Below are positions 51,216 through 60,006 of a stretch of DNA of 64,000 nt, one piece after another (positions within the stretch are counted from its first letter, which is position 1; every line of letters starts with the position of its first letter). A program made the position numbers and the translations under genes. The notes beneath the pieces are model-generated. The model did no database searches. It was given only the letters and a program-made list of their open reading frames with translations, and was not told the origin of the DNA. Source of the DNA: Rhabdaerophilum calidifontis (lineage in GTDB: Bacteria; Pseudomonadota; Alphaproteobacteria; Rhizobiales; Beijerinckiaceae); NCBI RefSeq assembly GCF_008641065.1, contig NZ_VTRS01000002.1, positions 62,001-126,000 on the forward strand, read 5' to 3'.

Positions 51216-51617
51216 TCAGGCGACCGGCCCCTCGAACCAGGCGCGGGCGAGATCGGTTTCGTGCAGCGTCACGCGGATCTTCGCGAGCCCCCGGCCGTCC
51301 TCGCCGAGCGCGCCGGCCTTGGCGGCCTTGACCATCTCGTCGAAGATGTGGCGGGCGAGGAATTCCGTGGTGGTCAGCACGCCCCGGAATTGCGGCAGCG
51401 CGTCCAGATTCTGGTATTTCAGCGGCTTGAGCACCGCCGCGAGCGTATCGAGCGCCGCGCCGATATCGACCACCACGTTCTGCTTGGTCATCGTTTCACG
51501 GAAGAAGGCAACATCGACCACGAAGGTGGCCCCGTGCATCTGCTGCGCGGGCCCGAAGAAGGGGTCGGGCAGCGAATGGCCGATCATGATACGGTCACGG
51601 ACTTCGACGGCGAACAT
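51216..51617 (-). CDS. PTPS-fold (6-pyruvoyl/6-carboxy-tetrahydropterin synthase-like) protein with altered active site
   Basis: A 133-residue COG0720-type protein (MFAVEVRDRIMIGHSLP, then MHGATFVVDVAFF, VVDIGAALDTLAAVLKPLKY and RVTLHETDLARAWFEG). Of the three zinc histidines, His14 and His28 remain but the second His of HGH is Ala30. The catalytic Cys is missing and the Asp-His pair appears as Lys67-Tyr68. It may therefore bind a pterin rather than make one, or act by another mechanism. AGGAA precedes ATG 51617. It is the second gene of the leftward operon. Confidence 0.85.
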   Translation of the reverse strand: MFAVEVRDRIMIGHSLPDPFFGPAQQMHGATFVVDVAFFRETMTKQNVVVDIGAALDTLAAVLKPLKYQNLDALPQFRGVLTTTEFLARHIFDEMVKAAKAGALGEDGRGLAKIRVTLHETDLARAWFEGPVA

Positions 51618-51670
51618 TTCGTTGCTCTTCCTTTCCGGTGCCCGGGCGGGTGCCGGGCGCATGCGGGGTT

Positions 51671-52669
51671 TCAATACTGGACCAGCGTCACGAGGCCGGG
51701 CGCATCCGCCGCGAGGATGCGCGGCACGGCCTCCGCGAGCCCGGCAAAGGCGATGGTCTCGGTGATCAGCTGGTCGAGCCTCTCGTCGGCCAATAGCCGC
51801 AACGCCGCTTGAAGCCTCGATGAATAGGTCCAGCCGCGTGCGGCATGCCCCGGCGAGACCGTGCCGACCTGCGAGGAGACGAGCTTCACCCGTCCGGCAT
51901 GGAACAGCCCGCCGAGCGGCGCGGTGATCCGCCGCGCGCCATACCAGGACAGTTCGACGATGGTCGCCTCCTTGCCGGCCGCGCCGATCGCGGTGGCGAG
52001 CCCGGCCTCGCTGGCGCTGGTGTGGAACACGATATCCGCCCCGGCCGGCGCGTGTTCCGGCAGCTTGAAATCGGCGCCGAACGCGCGGGCGAGGTCGGCC
52101 CGCAGCGGGTTGACATCGACGAGCGTCACCTCCGTGCCGGGCATTCCCGCCGCGAGGAAGGTCACGAGCAGGCCGACGAGGCCGCCGCCGACCACCACCA
52201 CCCGATCGGCCGCGCTCAGCCCCGAATCCCAGATCGCGTTGAGCGCGGTCTCCATGTTCGCGGCGAGGGCGGCGCGGCGCGCGGGCAGGAAATCCGGAAC
52301 CGGGTTCAGCATCGCGACCGGGGCGAGGAACCGGTCCTGGTGCGGATGGAGCACGAAGACGCGGGAGCCCTCGAGCGCGGGCGGCCCCTGCTCGACAATG
52401 CCCACGGCGCAATAGCCGTATTTGACCGGGAAGGGGAAATCCCCGTCCTGGAGCGGGCAGCGCATGCGCTCGGCCTCGTCCGCCGGCACCAGCCCCGAGG
52501 CGACGAGCCGCTCGGTCCCGCGCGAGAGCGCGCTGTATTCCATCCGGATGATGGCCTCGCCGGCGCCGGGCGCGGCGAGCGGCACGGGGCGGAGCTCGGC
52601 CTGCATCGGCGCGACATAGTAGAGCGCGCGCGCCGGGCCGGCGGAGGAGGGGGCGAGCGAATTTGCCAC
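51671..52669 (-). CDS. MDR-superfamily dehydrogenase resembling BchC, without the catalytic zinc Cys
   Basis: A 332-residue medium-chain dehydrogenase. The catalytic-zinc segment reads SALSRGTERL (46-55) in place of the usual GxCHTD, the same form as in BchC-type bacteriochlorophyllide dehydrogenases. The NAD(P) fold is VVVVGGGLVGLLVTF followed by VTLVDVNPLRADLA. It starts at GTG 52669 and is first in the leftward run. No photosynthesis genes are present in the window, so a role on another substrate is more likely. Confidence 0.82.
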   Translation of the reverse strand: MANSLAPSSAGPARALYYVAPMQAELRPVPLAAPGAGEAIIRMEYSALSRGTERLVASGLVPADEAERMRCPLQDGDFPFPVKYGYCAVGIVEQGPPALEGSRVFVLHPHQDRFLAPVAMLNPVPDFLPARRAALAANMETALNAIWDSGLSAADRVVVVGGGLVGLLVTFLAAGMPGTEVTLVDVNPLRADLARAFGADFKLPEHAPAGADIVFHTSASEAGLATAIGAAGKEATIVELSWYGARRITAPLGGLFHAGRVKLVSSQVGTVSPGHAARGWTYSSRLQAALRLLADERLDQLITETIAFAGLAEAVPRILAADAPGLVTLVQY

Positions 52670-52851
52670 GCTTTGCGTCCGGTCTGCTTCCGTTCAGCTT
52701 TCATCCGCGATAGGCATCTCGCGCGGCGCGCATCCGGTTCGGACCGGGGCGGCCGCGCGGGCCCGAAGCACCCATTTCACGCCCGCCGCGGCGGCGCAAG
52801 GGGTGGGTGGGCCCGGTTCCGGATCGGTTTTGCGGAAAGGTTCGCCTGCCC

Positions 52852-54699
52852 ATGTCGTCAGCGCCCCAATTGTCGGACGGAAAGCCCCCGGAGGGCGGAG
52901 CTCCGGCCAGCCCGGTCCCGCCCGGCCCCGTCGCGCCCATCGCGCTGACGCCGACGGGCACCCAGAGCGCCGAGGTGCTGTTTCTCCGCCGGGTGATCGT
53001 CGCCGGGCTCAATATCGCCCTCTATCTCGCGCTCGCCGGCTGGGCCTGGTCGATCCTGGCGCAGGGCGGCTGGACGCTTGTCGATCTGCTCCTGTTCGTC
53101 TGCTTCCTGTTCGGCACGCCCTGGGCGGTGCTCGGCTTCTGGAATTCGGTGATCGGCCTGTGGCTGCTGCATGGCCGCGGCGATGCAATGGCGCAGACCG
53201 CACCTTTTGCCGCTCTCGCCGATCCGGCGGCGCCGATCGCGCTCAGAACCGCGATCTTCATGACCTTGCGCAACGAGGATCCGGCGCGTGCGCTGCACCG
53301 GATGAAGCTGATCAAGGCTGAACTCGATGCGAGCGGCGAAGGCGACAAGTTCGCCTATTTCCTGCTCTCCGACACCAACCGCGACGATGTCGCGGCCGAG
53401 GAAGAGGCGGGCGTCGCCGCCTGGAAGGCGGAGGCCGGCGAAGGCGCCGCGATCACCTATCGCCGGCGCACCGACAATGCCGGCTTCAAGGCCGGCAATG
53501 TCCGCGATTTCCTCGAACGCTGGGGGCATGATTTCGACCTGATGCTGCCGCTCGACGCCGACAGCCTGATGGATGCGCGAACCATCCTCCACCATGTCCG
53601 CATCATGCAGGCCAATCCGCGGCTCGGCATCCTCCAGAGCCTCGTCGTCGGCATGCCGTCGAAATCGGCCTTCGCGCGCATCTTCCAGTTCGGCATGCGC
53701 CAGGGCATGCGCTCCTACACGATGGGCCAGGCCTGGTGGGTGGGCGATTGCGGCCCGTTCTGGGGGCACAACGCGCTCGCGCGCATCGCGCCGTTCCGCG
53801 ACGAATGCCACCTGCCGGTGCTGCCGGGCGGCCCGCCCTTCGGCGGCCATATCCTCAGCCACGATCAGGTCGAGGCCACCTTCATGCGCCGCGCCGGCTA
53901 CGAGGTGCGGGTCATGCCGGAGGAGTGCGGCTCCTGGGAGGAGAACCCGCCGACCATCCTCGAATTCATGAAGCGCAACACGCGCTGGTGCCAGGGCAAC
54001 CTGCAATATTTCAAGCTGCTCGGCACCAGGGGGCTCTATCCCGTCAGCCGCTTCCAGCTCGTCTGGGCGATCCTGATGTTCCTCGGCATCCCGGCCTGGA
54101 CCTTCATGCTGCCGCTCGCGGCGCTGAAGCCCTTCGACGGCGAGCCGCTGGCGCTGTTCCCCGCCGCCTCGGCGCTGACGCTCTACATCCTGTTCACGAT
54201 CATGAACCTGATGCCGAAGATCGCCGGCCTCGTCGATATCATGCTCACGAAAGGCGGCACGGCGCGCTATGGCGGCACGACGAAATTCCTGTTCGCCGGC
54301 CTCAGCGAGATCGTCTTCGCCTGGATTCTCGGCGCGGCGGATACGTTCCGGACGACGATCTTCATCATCGGCCTGCTGTTCGGCAAATCGGTCACCTGGG
54401 GCGGGCAGGCGCGCGACGCGCATGGCGTGCCCTGGGATGTGGCGGTCTCCAATCTCTGGCCGCAGACGCTGTTCGGCATCCTCGTCGTCGGGCTGATGGC
54501 GGCGACGAGCATCGAATTCGCGGCCTGGTCGCTGCCGTTGACGCTCGGCTTCCTGATCGCGATTCCCTTCGCCGTCTGGTCGGCGGATCCGGGCTTGGGC
54601 GCGCGCCTTTATCGCCGGGGGCTCTACGCGATCCCCGAGGAGATCGAGACGCCGGAGATCATCGCCCGGGCGCAGGCGCAGAACGGAGGCGCGGCATGA
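52852..54699 (+). CDS. opgH: Glucans biosynthesis glucosyltransferase H
   Basis: A 615-residue inner-membrane GT2 synthase that makes the beta-glucan backbone of osmoregulated periplasmic glucans. It has TLRNEDPARALHRM, then DNAGFKAGNVRDFLE, LPLDADSLMDARTIL (D-x-D) and the QxxRW-like NTRWCQGNLQYF, with about seven helices at both ends. The usual partner opgG is not nearby; instead FkbM-type and unknown genes follow directly. The frame opens earlier, but ATG 52852 gives a normal N terminus. Confidence 0.92.
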   Translation: MSSAPQLSDGKPPEGGAPASPVPPGPVAPIALTPTGTQSAEVLFLRRVIVAGLNIALYLALAGWAWSILAQGGWTLVDLLLFVCFLFGTPWAVLGFWNSVIGLWLLHGRGDAMAQTAPFAALADPAAPIALRTAIFMTLRNEDPARALHRMKLIKAELDASGEGDKFAYFLLSDTNRDDVAAEEEAGVAAWKAEAGEGAAITYRRRTDNAGFKAGNVRDFLERWGHDFDLMLPLDADSLMDARTILHHVRIMQANPRLGILQSLVVGMPSKSAFARIFQFGMRQGMRSYTMGQAWWVGDCGPFWGHNALARIAPFRDECHLPVLPGGPPFGGHILSHDQVEATFMRRAGYEVRVMPEECGSWEENPPTILEFMKRNTRWCQGNLQYFKLLGTRGLYPVSRFQLVWAILMFLGIPAWTFMLPLAALKPFDGEPLALFPAASALTLYILFTIMNLMPKIAGLVDIMLTKGGTARYGGTTKFLFAGLSEIVFAWILGAADTFRTTIFIIGLLFGKSVTWGGQARDAHGVPWDVAVSNLWPQTLFGILVVGLMAATSIEFAAWSLPLTLGFLIAIPFAVWSADPGLGARLYRRGLYAIPEEIETPEIIARAQAQNGGAA

Positions 54700-55463
54700 T
54701 GGTGCGGCCGGTGACGGATATCGCCGCGCTTGCCCGGCGCTGGCCGCGCCTTGCGCGCTCCTTCGCGGTCTATTACGGCGACCCCGCGCGCGATGCCGCG
54801 ATGGACGCGCTCTATGCGCGCATCCTGCCCCGGGGCGGGCTTGCCTTCGATATCGGTTCGCATGTCGGGGACCGGATCGGCGCGTTCCGCCGCCTTGGCG
54901 CGCGGGTCGTCGCGCTCGAGCCGCAGCCGGATTGCGCGGCCGCGATCCGCGCGATCTATGCCGGCGACAGCGATGTGGCGCTGTTCGAGGGCGCCTGCGG
55001 GCCGCGAGCCGGCACGCTGACGCTGCATGTCAATTCCGCCAACCCGACCGTCACCACCGCCTCAGCCGAATTCGTCAAGGCGGCGGACGGCGCCGGCGGC
55101 TGGGAGGGCCAGGTCTGGGACCGGACGATCGAGGTGCCGGTGACGACGCTCGACGCGCTGATCGCCGCCCATGGCATGCCGGATTTCGTCAAGATCGACG
55201 TCGAGGGCTTCGAGGCCGACGTGCTCGCGGGATTGACGAAGCCGGTCCGGGCGCTGTCCTTCGAGTTCACCACCATCCAGCGCGATGTCGCGGCGAAATG
55301 CATCGCCATGATCGCGGCGCTAGGGAATTACCGCTTCGATGTCGCGCTCGGGGAGAGCCAGCAGCTCCATTTCGTCGAACCCGTCGCGGCCGGCGACATG
55401 GCGGCGCATATCGCCGCGCTGCCGCATGACGCGAATTCGGGGGATGTCTATGCCTTCCTCTGA
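54696..55463 (+). CDS. FkbM-family methyltransferase
   Basis: A 255-residue methyltransferase. AFDIGSHVGDRIGAFRRLGA (motif I), VVALEPQPDCAAAI and the FkbM segment PDFVKIDVEGFEADVLAGL are clear. ATG 54696 overlaps the opgH stop by four bases. These enzymes usually methylate sugars or polyketides; here modification of glucans or of a surface polysaccharide is inferred from position. Confidence 0.87.
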   Translation: MMVRPVTDIAALARRWPRLARSFAVYYGDPARDAAMDALYARILPRGGLAFDIGSHVGDRIGAFRRLGARVVALEPQPDCAAAIRAIYAGDSDVALFEGACGPRAGTLTLHVNSANPTVTTASAEFVKAADGAGGWEGQVWDRTIEVPVTTLDALIAAHGMPDFVKIDVEGFEADVLAGLTKPVRALSFEFTTIQRDVAAKCIAMIAALGNYRFDVALGESQQLHFVEPVAAGDMAAHIAALPHDANSGDVYAFL

Positions 55464-56454
55464 TCGGTCGCGATTTCCGTTCCTGTCCCTCCTGCTCACG
55501 GGTCTTCTCATGTGCTGCGGCGAAACCACCTCCGCTCAGACCGCTCCGGACCAGACCATTCTCGGCGCGCATAACAAGACGCCGCCGAGCGAGACCGTAC
55601 GGGTCGAGAACCATTCCGAGCCCGAGGTCTGCGCCGAGAAGGACAATATCGATATCCGGTTCATCGGCCCGGATATCCGCCGCTTCCGCGTCCAGGCGAT
55701 CCACCCCGCCTATATCGGCACGCTGAAGGAGGATCTCGCGCTCCCCGATTTCACCGATTGCGACATGAGCGCCGATCCGGTGTTCAATCCCGGCCAGCCG
55801 CGGCAGGTGACGCTCTACGAAACCCCCTGGCTCTGGATCGTGGGCCAGGTCTATCCCGGCTTCTGGCGCCCGGCCGATGTGCCGGTGAAGGTGGGCGACA
55901 GGGTCGAGACGGGTATCCACCTCGTGCAGGTCTACCAGCGGATCGGCCAGCGCATGGAGGAGATGCTCGTCGTCTACCCGCCCGACGGCTATTGGCGCGC
56001 GCGGCCGCTGCCGCCGAAGCACATGAACTGGACCGCCTATGGCTCGTCCTTCATGGTCGGACCGGTGACGATGGAGGGGCGGCCGGTCGTCGCCTTCAAG
56101 GAACTCCGCTTCGAGCCCGAGACGATGACCTTCCGCTTCCCCTTCCGCGACGGCGGCGAGGGGTCGCTCAAGCTCGACAAGCTCGACACCGATCATATCA
56201 GCCTTGAAATCGCGCTCTCGGGCGATCTGCCGAAGGACAGGCCCTTCGCGGCCCTGCGCTCGATGTATGTCACCGAGATCAACAACGACGCCTCGCGCGT
56301 CGCCTACAGGCGCAAGGGCGTCACCCGCTGGGGCGAGGAGCATATTCTCGATTACAAGGGTGGCGAGACGACCGAATTCTGGGCCGGGCGGCACTGGCCC
56401 TCGCGCCACAACATGAGCGCGCCGGACATGACCTTCTCGCGCTTCTCGAAATAG
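55450..56454 (+). CDS. Exported protein of unknown function, opgH-linked
   Basis: A 334-residue protein with an N-terminal signal (FPFLSLLLTGLLMCCGETTSAQ) that could be Sec or a lipoprotein. The mature part is rich in aromatic and charged residues, with motifs such as ETPWLWIVGQVYPGFWRPAD and TMTFRFPFRDGGEGSLKL, and looks like a beta-rich, possibly carbohydrate-binding fold, but no family was recognised. It begins inside the end of the FkbM gene (an ATG at 55444 is also possible) and is likely co-transcribed with opgH. Confidence 0.6.
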   Translation: MPSSDRSRFPFLSLLLTGLLMCCGETTSAQTAPDQTILGAHNKTPPSETVRVENHSEPEVCAEKDNIDIRFIGPDIRRFRVQAIHPAYIGTLKEDLALPDFTDCDMSADPVFNPGQPRQVTLYETPWLWIVGQVYPGFWRPADVPVKVGDRVETGIHLVQVYQRIGQRMEEMLVVYPPDGYWRARPLPPKHMNWTAYGSSFMVGPVTMEGRPVVAFKELRFEPETMTFRFPFRDGGEGSLKLDKLDTDHISLEIALSGDLPKDRPFAALRSMYVTEINNDASRVAYRRKGVTRWGEEHILDYKGGETTEFWAGRHWPSRHNMSAPDMTFSRFSK

Positions 56455-56590
56455 CGCCATGCCTCATCCGGAACGGCGAGGGTCGCCGCCGGCTTCGGCA
56501 GGCTCTCGCCCCTCTGCGGCTTGGCACGGGCGCCATCGCCGTCGAGCATGGCCGGATATGGGCGCGATCGAGCTTGTGAACACGCAAAAA

Positions 56591-57472
56591 TCACCAAGCG
56601 TTCAGCACCCTTATCGCCGTTCTTTCCGGCAGATTCGCCATTGAAACGACGATGCTGTCCTCGTTTCCGCGCGTGATGGGGTAGAGCCCCTCCGCCCGCG
56701 CCAGGAAGCGCCGCAGCGCGCCCTCGCCTAGATAATGCATGGGGATCACCAGCTTCGGCCGGATCTGGCCGATGATCTCCATCATCCCGTCGAGATCGAT
56801 CGTCCAGGAGCCGTCGACCGCCGCGAGCAGCACGTCGATCTGGCCGAGCGCGGCGAGATGCTCCGGCCTCAGCGTGTGGTGGAGATGGCCGAGATGCGCG
56901 ATGCAGAGCCCCGCCACCTCGAAGATGAAGATCGAATTGCCGGAGAACTCGGTCGCCGCACCATCGGCGCGGATATTGGTCGCGACATTGCGTACCCGCA
57001 TGTCGCCCTCGCGGATATCGAAGGCCGGCGAGCGGCCCTCGTGCCGCCAGCCGCGCAGCACATGCCGGATCGCCGGGTCCGGGCGATGCGTGAAATGCGT
57101 CGAATGCGCGTGGTTCATCGTCGCGATGTCCGGCAGCCGGGCCGGGCGGACGTAATCGTTGTAATCGGTTGCCGCCACGATGCCGCCGGGGCTCTCGATC
57201 GTGAAGGTGGCGTGGCCGATGAACGTGATCCGCACCTCGCCGGAGGCGAGCGCGACGCGGCGGACCGGCGTGCCGTCCGGTGCGGCGGGGCCGGCATCCA
57301 ATCCGGGGCGTGCGAGCGGCGCCCGCGCGATCGGTCCCTGGCACCCTTCCGCGCGCGCCGGCCCGGCACCCGCCGCGCCGAGCAGCAGCAGCGCGCCGGC
57401 GGCGGCAAGCCCCGGCCTGAAACGGTTGAGGACCGCGAGTCCGGAACGGACGAGCGAGGAAGGACGGGGCAC
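56591..57472 (-). CDS. Exported metallo-beta-lactamase-fold hydrolase
   Basis: A 293-residue protein of the MBL superfamily, UlaG-like branch. A signal peptide covers residues 1-42. The fold shows ITFIGHATFTIES, AATDYNDYVRP, then MNHAHSTHFTH with His121, His123 and His126, AHLGHLHH and IPMHYLGEG. The usual HxHxDH metal motif is HAHSTH, with Thr at the Asp position, so metal binding may be altered. Convergent with the unknown opgH-linked gene. Substrate unknown. Confidence 0.82.
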   Translation of the reverse strand: MPRPSSLVRSGLAVLNRFRPGLAAAGALLLLGAAGAGPARAEGCQGPIARAPLARPGLDAGPAAPDGTPVRRVALASGEVRITFIGHATFTIESPGGIVAATDYNDYVRPARLPDIATMNHAHSTHFTHRPDPAIRHVLRGWRHEGRSPAFDIREGDMRVRNVATNIRADGAATEFSGNSIFIFEVAGLCIAHLGHLHHTLRPEHLAALGQIDVLLAAVDGSWTIDLDGMMEIIGQIRPKLVIPMHYLGEGALRRFLARAEGLYPITRGNEDSIVVSMANLPERTAIRVLNAW

Positions 57473-57639
57473 GGCAATCCTCCGATATCGATCCTACCCG
57501 AATCAGGGTCGCACGGATCCGCGGCGCGTCAATGCGGCGATTGCGCCGCGCAATGCTGGCAACGATCGGGAACGCCTCCGGACGATGCTCGTCCGGCGAT
57601 CGGCCTCGATCGTGGGTTCGACGATCGGGCGGAAACAGA

Positions 57640-57717
57640 TGGTCGGAGTGGCGGGATTCGAACCCACGACCCCTAGTCCCCCAGACTAGTGCGCTAACCA
57701 GACTGCGCTACACTCCG
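57640..57717 (-). tRNA. tRNA-Pro (anticodon GGG)
   Basis: Reading the minus strand, the acceptor stem CGGAGTG (57711-57717) pairs with CACTCCG (57644-57650); the D arm, the anticodon stem CTAGT/ACTAG around loop CTGGGGG (anticodon GGG) and the T arm GTGGG-TTCGAAT-CCCGC are all intact. The 3' CCA is encoded (57640-57642). Length is 78 bases. It decodes CCC and CCU. Confidence 0.95.
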
Positions 57718-57889
57718 ATCCGGCAGGCTTATAGGCGGGGGGGCGGGGCAACGCAATTGCTTTTGCGGCCGGCGCTCCGCATTGGTGCTTGGTTAAGCTT
57801 GCCGGCGGATAATGCTCGGCATCGCGCGGTGTTTTGGGGCAGGGTCATCCGGCCCGCAGACCGTGCGGGTTCGAGCCCGCGGGGAGCTC

Positions 57890-58708
57890 ATGTCATCGAT
57901 CGATATCGTCGCGCCGCTCGATCATCTCGACAAGGAGCCGCCTCCTCCCGGTCCGTCGCTGCGGCGCGTGCTCGAGACCCTCGGCGAGGGCGGCAACGCT
58001 CCGCTCTGGCACTCGGATTGGGCCTGGGAGAATTACGAGCGCGCGGTGCTGGCGCTGGCGCGCGAATTCGGCCTCTGGCGCCTGCTGGAAATCGGGGGCG
58101 GGCGTGATCCGGCCTTCGCCGCCGCCGCGCGCGAGAACAGGCTGCGGCTGATCGTCAACGACATCGATCCGCTCGAACTCGCGCGGGTGCCGGAAGGGAT
58201 CGAAACCGCCTGTTTCGACGTGGCCGGCGACATTTCCCGCCGTCCGGAACTCTACGGCGCCTTTGATATCGTCGCCTCGCGCATGGTGTTCGAGCATATC
58301 CGCAACGTGCCCGCCGCCTGGCGCAACATCTATCGGCTCCTGCGGCCGGGCGGGGTGGGGCTCGCCTTCTTCCCCACGCTCTATGCCTGGCCCTTCCTGC
58401 TCAACCACATCCTGCCGGACGACATCGCCCGGCGCATCGTCGAGCGCGTCTTCCCGGCCCGCGCCCCGGATGGCGACAACCCGGTCTTCCCGCCCGTCTA
58501 TCATTGGTGCTACGGCGACGAGGGAAAGCTGCGGCGGATGCTCGATCCGATCGGCTTTTCCGAAATCCGCATCCTGCCCTTCTGGGGCCACCATTATCTC
58601 GACCGTATGCCGGTGCTGCGCGAGCTGGATTTTGCGCTCAACCGCTTCTGTGCCGCCATCGACTGGCGTTTCTTCACCACTTACGCCTATGTGGTGGTGC
58701 GGAAATAG
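57890..58708 (+). CDS. Class I SAM-dependent methyltransferase, exopolysaccharide locus
   Basis: A 272-residue methyltransferase. LLEIGGGRDPAFA is motif I, LIVNDIDPLELARV follows, and FDIVASRMVFEHIRN and LLRPGGVGLAFF are the later motifs. GGGGAG precedes the ATG at 57890. It is the first rightward gene of a polysaccharide region and is followed after 38 bases by a GT4 gene, so it probably methylates a sugar or lipid intermediate. Confidence 0.85.
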   Translation: MSSIDIVAPLDHLDKEPPPPGPSLRRVLETLGEGGNAPLWHSDWAWENYERAVLALAREFGLWRLLEIGGGRDPAFAAAARENRLRLIVNDIDPLELARVPEGIETACFDVAGDISRRPELYGAFDIVASRMVFEHIRNVPAAWRNIYRLLRPGGVGLAFFPTLYAWPFLLNHILPDDIARRIVERVFPARAPDGDNPVFPPVYHWCYGDEGKLRRMLDPIGFSEIRILPFWGHHYLDRMPVLRELDFALNRFCAAIDWRFFTTYAYVVVRK

Positions 58709-58746
58709 CGCCGGACCGGCGCTGATGCCGCAGGTGCCCGAGCGTC

Positions 58747-60006
58747 ATGCGTATCGTCATCGTCCTCGATACCGCGCATGTGAATGGCGGCCAGGCGAAG
58801 GTCGCGATCGATTCCGCGCTTGCGCTCCGCGCGCGCGGGCACGCGCCGCTGATCTTCGCGGCGTTCGGGCCCGTGGATCCGCGCCTGGCGGCTTCGGGCA
58901 TCCCGGTCCATTGCCTCGGCCAGAGCGAACTCGCGCGGGATGCGAATTTCGCCGCCGCGGTGTTGCGCGGCCTGCATAACGGCGCGGCGGCACGGGCGCT
59001 CGGCGCGCTGCTCGCCGCGCAGCCGCGCGGGGAGAGCGTGGTCCATGTCCATGGCTGGGCGAAGGCGCTTTCCTCGGCGATCGGGCCGCCGATCGCCGCC
59101 GCCGGGCTGCCGGTGCTCTACACGATGCACGAATATTTCCTGCTCTGCCCCAATGGCGGCTTCTTCAACTACCGCACCAACGCGCATTGCCCGCTCGACC
59201 CGCTCTCTGGCGCCTGTCTGACGACGATGTGCGACACCCGGAGCTGGGCGCACAAGGGCTGGCGCACCGCGCGCTTCGCGATCGCGAAGCATGTCCACCG
59301 CCTGCCGGAGACGATGCGGGACATCGCCTATTTCCACCCCTATCAGCGCGCCGTCATCGCGCGGCATCTGGCGCCGGGCACGCGGCTGCACGAGATCCCC
59401 AACCCGGTCGAGGTCGAGGATCTCGGCCCCAAGCCGGACCCAGCCGCCGGCGCCTTCGCCTATCTCGGTCGCCTCGCGGTGGAAAAGGGCGTGTTCCTGT
59501 TCGCCGAGGCGGCGCGGCGGGCGGGCATCGCGCCGGTCTTCGTCGGCGACGGGCCGGCGGGGGCGGAGATCGCGGCGCGCTATCCCGAGGCGCGGCTGCT
59601 CGGCTGGAAGGACCCCGCCGGCGTGCGCGCCGCGCTGCGCGCCGCGCGGGTGATGGTCTTTCCCTCGCTCTGGCACGAGGGCCAGCCGCTGAGCGTGCTC
59701 GAAGCGCTTGCCTGCGGCACGCCGGTCCTCGCCGGCGATGGCAATGCCGGGCGCGAGAGCATCATCGACGGCGAGACGGGATTGCTGTTCCGCCAGGGCG
59801 ACCCCGACGATCTCGCGGCGAAGCTGCGCCTGCTCGCGGATGATTCCCTGGTCGCGCGGCTCTCGCGGGCCGCCCATGCCCGCTACTGGGCGGCGCCGCT
59901 GACGCTGGAGCGCCATGCCGCGCGGCTCGAGGCGGTCTATGCCGGGCTGCTGGCCGGGGAGGGAGCCGGGGCAGGGGCAGCCACCCGCGCCGCCGCCGCG
60001 CGATAG
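58747..60006 (+). CDS. Glycosyltransferase, family GT4
   Basis: A 419-residue GT-B enzyme. The N-terminal domain has TAHVNGGQAKVAIDSALALR, VHVHGWAKALSS and YTMHEYFLLCPNGGFFNY; the C-terminal domain AYLGRLAVEKGVFLFAEAAR, SLWHEGQPLSVLEALACGTP (E-x7-E). The last 70 bases overlap the end of the convergent polymerase gene. Its C terminus is a low-complexity Gly/Ala stretch. Confidence 0.88.
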   Translation: MRIVIVLDTAHVNGGQAKVAIDSALALRARGHAPLIFAAFGPVDPRLAASGIPVHCLGQSELARDANFAAAVLRGLHNGAAARALGALLAAQPRGESVVHVHGWAKALSSAIGPPIAAAGLPVLYTMHEYFLLCPNGGFFNYRTNAHCPLDPLSGACLTTMCDTRSWAHKGWRTARFAIAKHVHRLPETMRDIAYFHPYQRAVIARHLAPGTRLHEIPNPVEVEDLGPKPDPAAGAFAYLGRLAVEKGVFLFAEAARRAGIAPVFVGDGPAGAEIAARYPEARLLGWKDPAGVRAALRAARVMVFPSLWHEGQPLSVLEALACGTPVLAGDGNAGRESIIDGETGLLFRQGDPDDLAAKLRLLADDSLVARLSRAAHARYWAAPLTLERHAARLEAVYAGLLAGEGAGAGAATRAAAAR

